NCBI RefSeq assembly: GCF_000150275.1
Contig: NW_002060944.1
Location: 7,825,181-7,889,180 of the forward strand
From: Trichoplax adhaerens
Lineage: Eukaryota > Placozoa > Uniplacotomia > Trichoplacea > Trichoplacidae
DNA: 64,000 nt
Direction of reading: 5' to 3'
Position 1 is the stretch's first letter, and each line of letters opens with the position of its first letter. Of the stretch, positions 63,602 through 64,000 are shown piece after piece. The position numbers and the translations under genes are program-made. The notes beneath the pieces were generated by a model that had not been told where the DNA came from, ran no database searches, and saw only the letters and a program-made list of their open reading frames with translations.

Positions 63602-64000
63602 TGTCACAACCCTCACTTGTGGCAAAGGAAAGTAAAGAACTCTAGTGTAGTTACTTAAAACTTGGGTTATTTCTCCCAGTACTTTCAGTTTCTATGAGAG
63701 AAGTATTTGAGAACTCGATTTCTCGGCTGATCTCCACAGATAACTGACTAATTATTACACTATTCTTCACGATATGAGTCTTGCCGTTTCTTGAGCAATT
63801 ACCTTCTTTATTCTACAAACACACGCGCTTAAATAGGTTTCTACAGTGAATCCCAATATTAACGAGTGAGAATTCATGCTTTATAAGTACATTAATTAGT
63901 ATAATACCATTACTAAATATACATGTCGATATTCTCAGACTTAGATAGCTACAAGCTATCAGGTGTTAAGACGCTTAACCTTCGTCCATATACAGCTCAA
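63602..64000 (+). mobile_element. probable solo LTR, family I-like, cut by window end
   Basis: Starts TGTCACAACCCTCACTTGTGGCA, a TGTCAC hairpin start like the other family I copies, followed by AAGG-AAAGTAAAGAACTC. The right end is not reached in the window, so neither the element type nor a target duplication can be confirmed. Confidence 0.45.

Overview
This is an AT-rich (roughly 70% A+T) eukaryotic nuclear window with many short spliceosomal introns, usually GTAAGT-type donors and AG acceptors. The gene content is animal: a mitochondrial polyprenyl-diphosphate synthase, a mitochondrial ribosomal protein, and leucine-rich-repeat G-protein-coupled receptors (LGRs) of the relaxin-receptor type. 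Base composition, intron density and LGR content suit an early-branching animal. My best guess is a placozoan (Trichoplax/Hoilungia type), but that is inference and was not checked.

Layout. 477-2057 (+) holds the last seven exons of a PDSS1 (decaprenyl/solanesyl diphosphate synthase subunit 1) gene. 2746-4631 (-) is a convergent gene for mitochondrial ribosomal protein mL45 (MRPL45); its C-terminal half is firm and its N-terminal exons are tentative. 4632-9719 is intergenic, with a GTAC-rich tract, a Tc1/mariner-like MITE and a degenerate dispersed repeat. The rest is an LGR cluster on the + strand. Gene A (9720-30000) resolves into 51 exons and about 1623 codons. Gene B (34646-54352) resolves into 52 exons and about 1689 codons. 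Both have a signal-peptide exon, a cysteine-rich LRRNT exon, nearly fifty LRR exons of mostly 72 bp, and one exon carrying the hinge, seven-transmembrane domain and tail. A 5'-truncated, frameshifted 7TM copy lies at 55786-56721, a short TM6-TM7 relic at 57781-57894, and the probable signal-peptide exon of a further LGR gene at 62074-62137, running off the window.

The spaces between genes, and several introns, hold solo LTRs (TGTYAC...GTRACA ends, mostly 5 bp target duplications, a hairpin at the 5' end) of at least four families. One locus (30841-32586) is a nested stack whose empty sites can be read from a related copy at 57929-58547.

The most interesting material is the LRR array. Every LRR exon starts and ends in the same codon phase, so any exon or block can be skipped without a frameshift. 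Pseudo-exons, an abolished splice donor, a derived truncated tail and an apparent gene-conversion tract show the cluster is still changing. A possible small membrane-protein gene sits at 59056-59669. No CRISPR, rRNA, tRNA or prokaryotic feature was seen.
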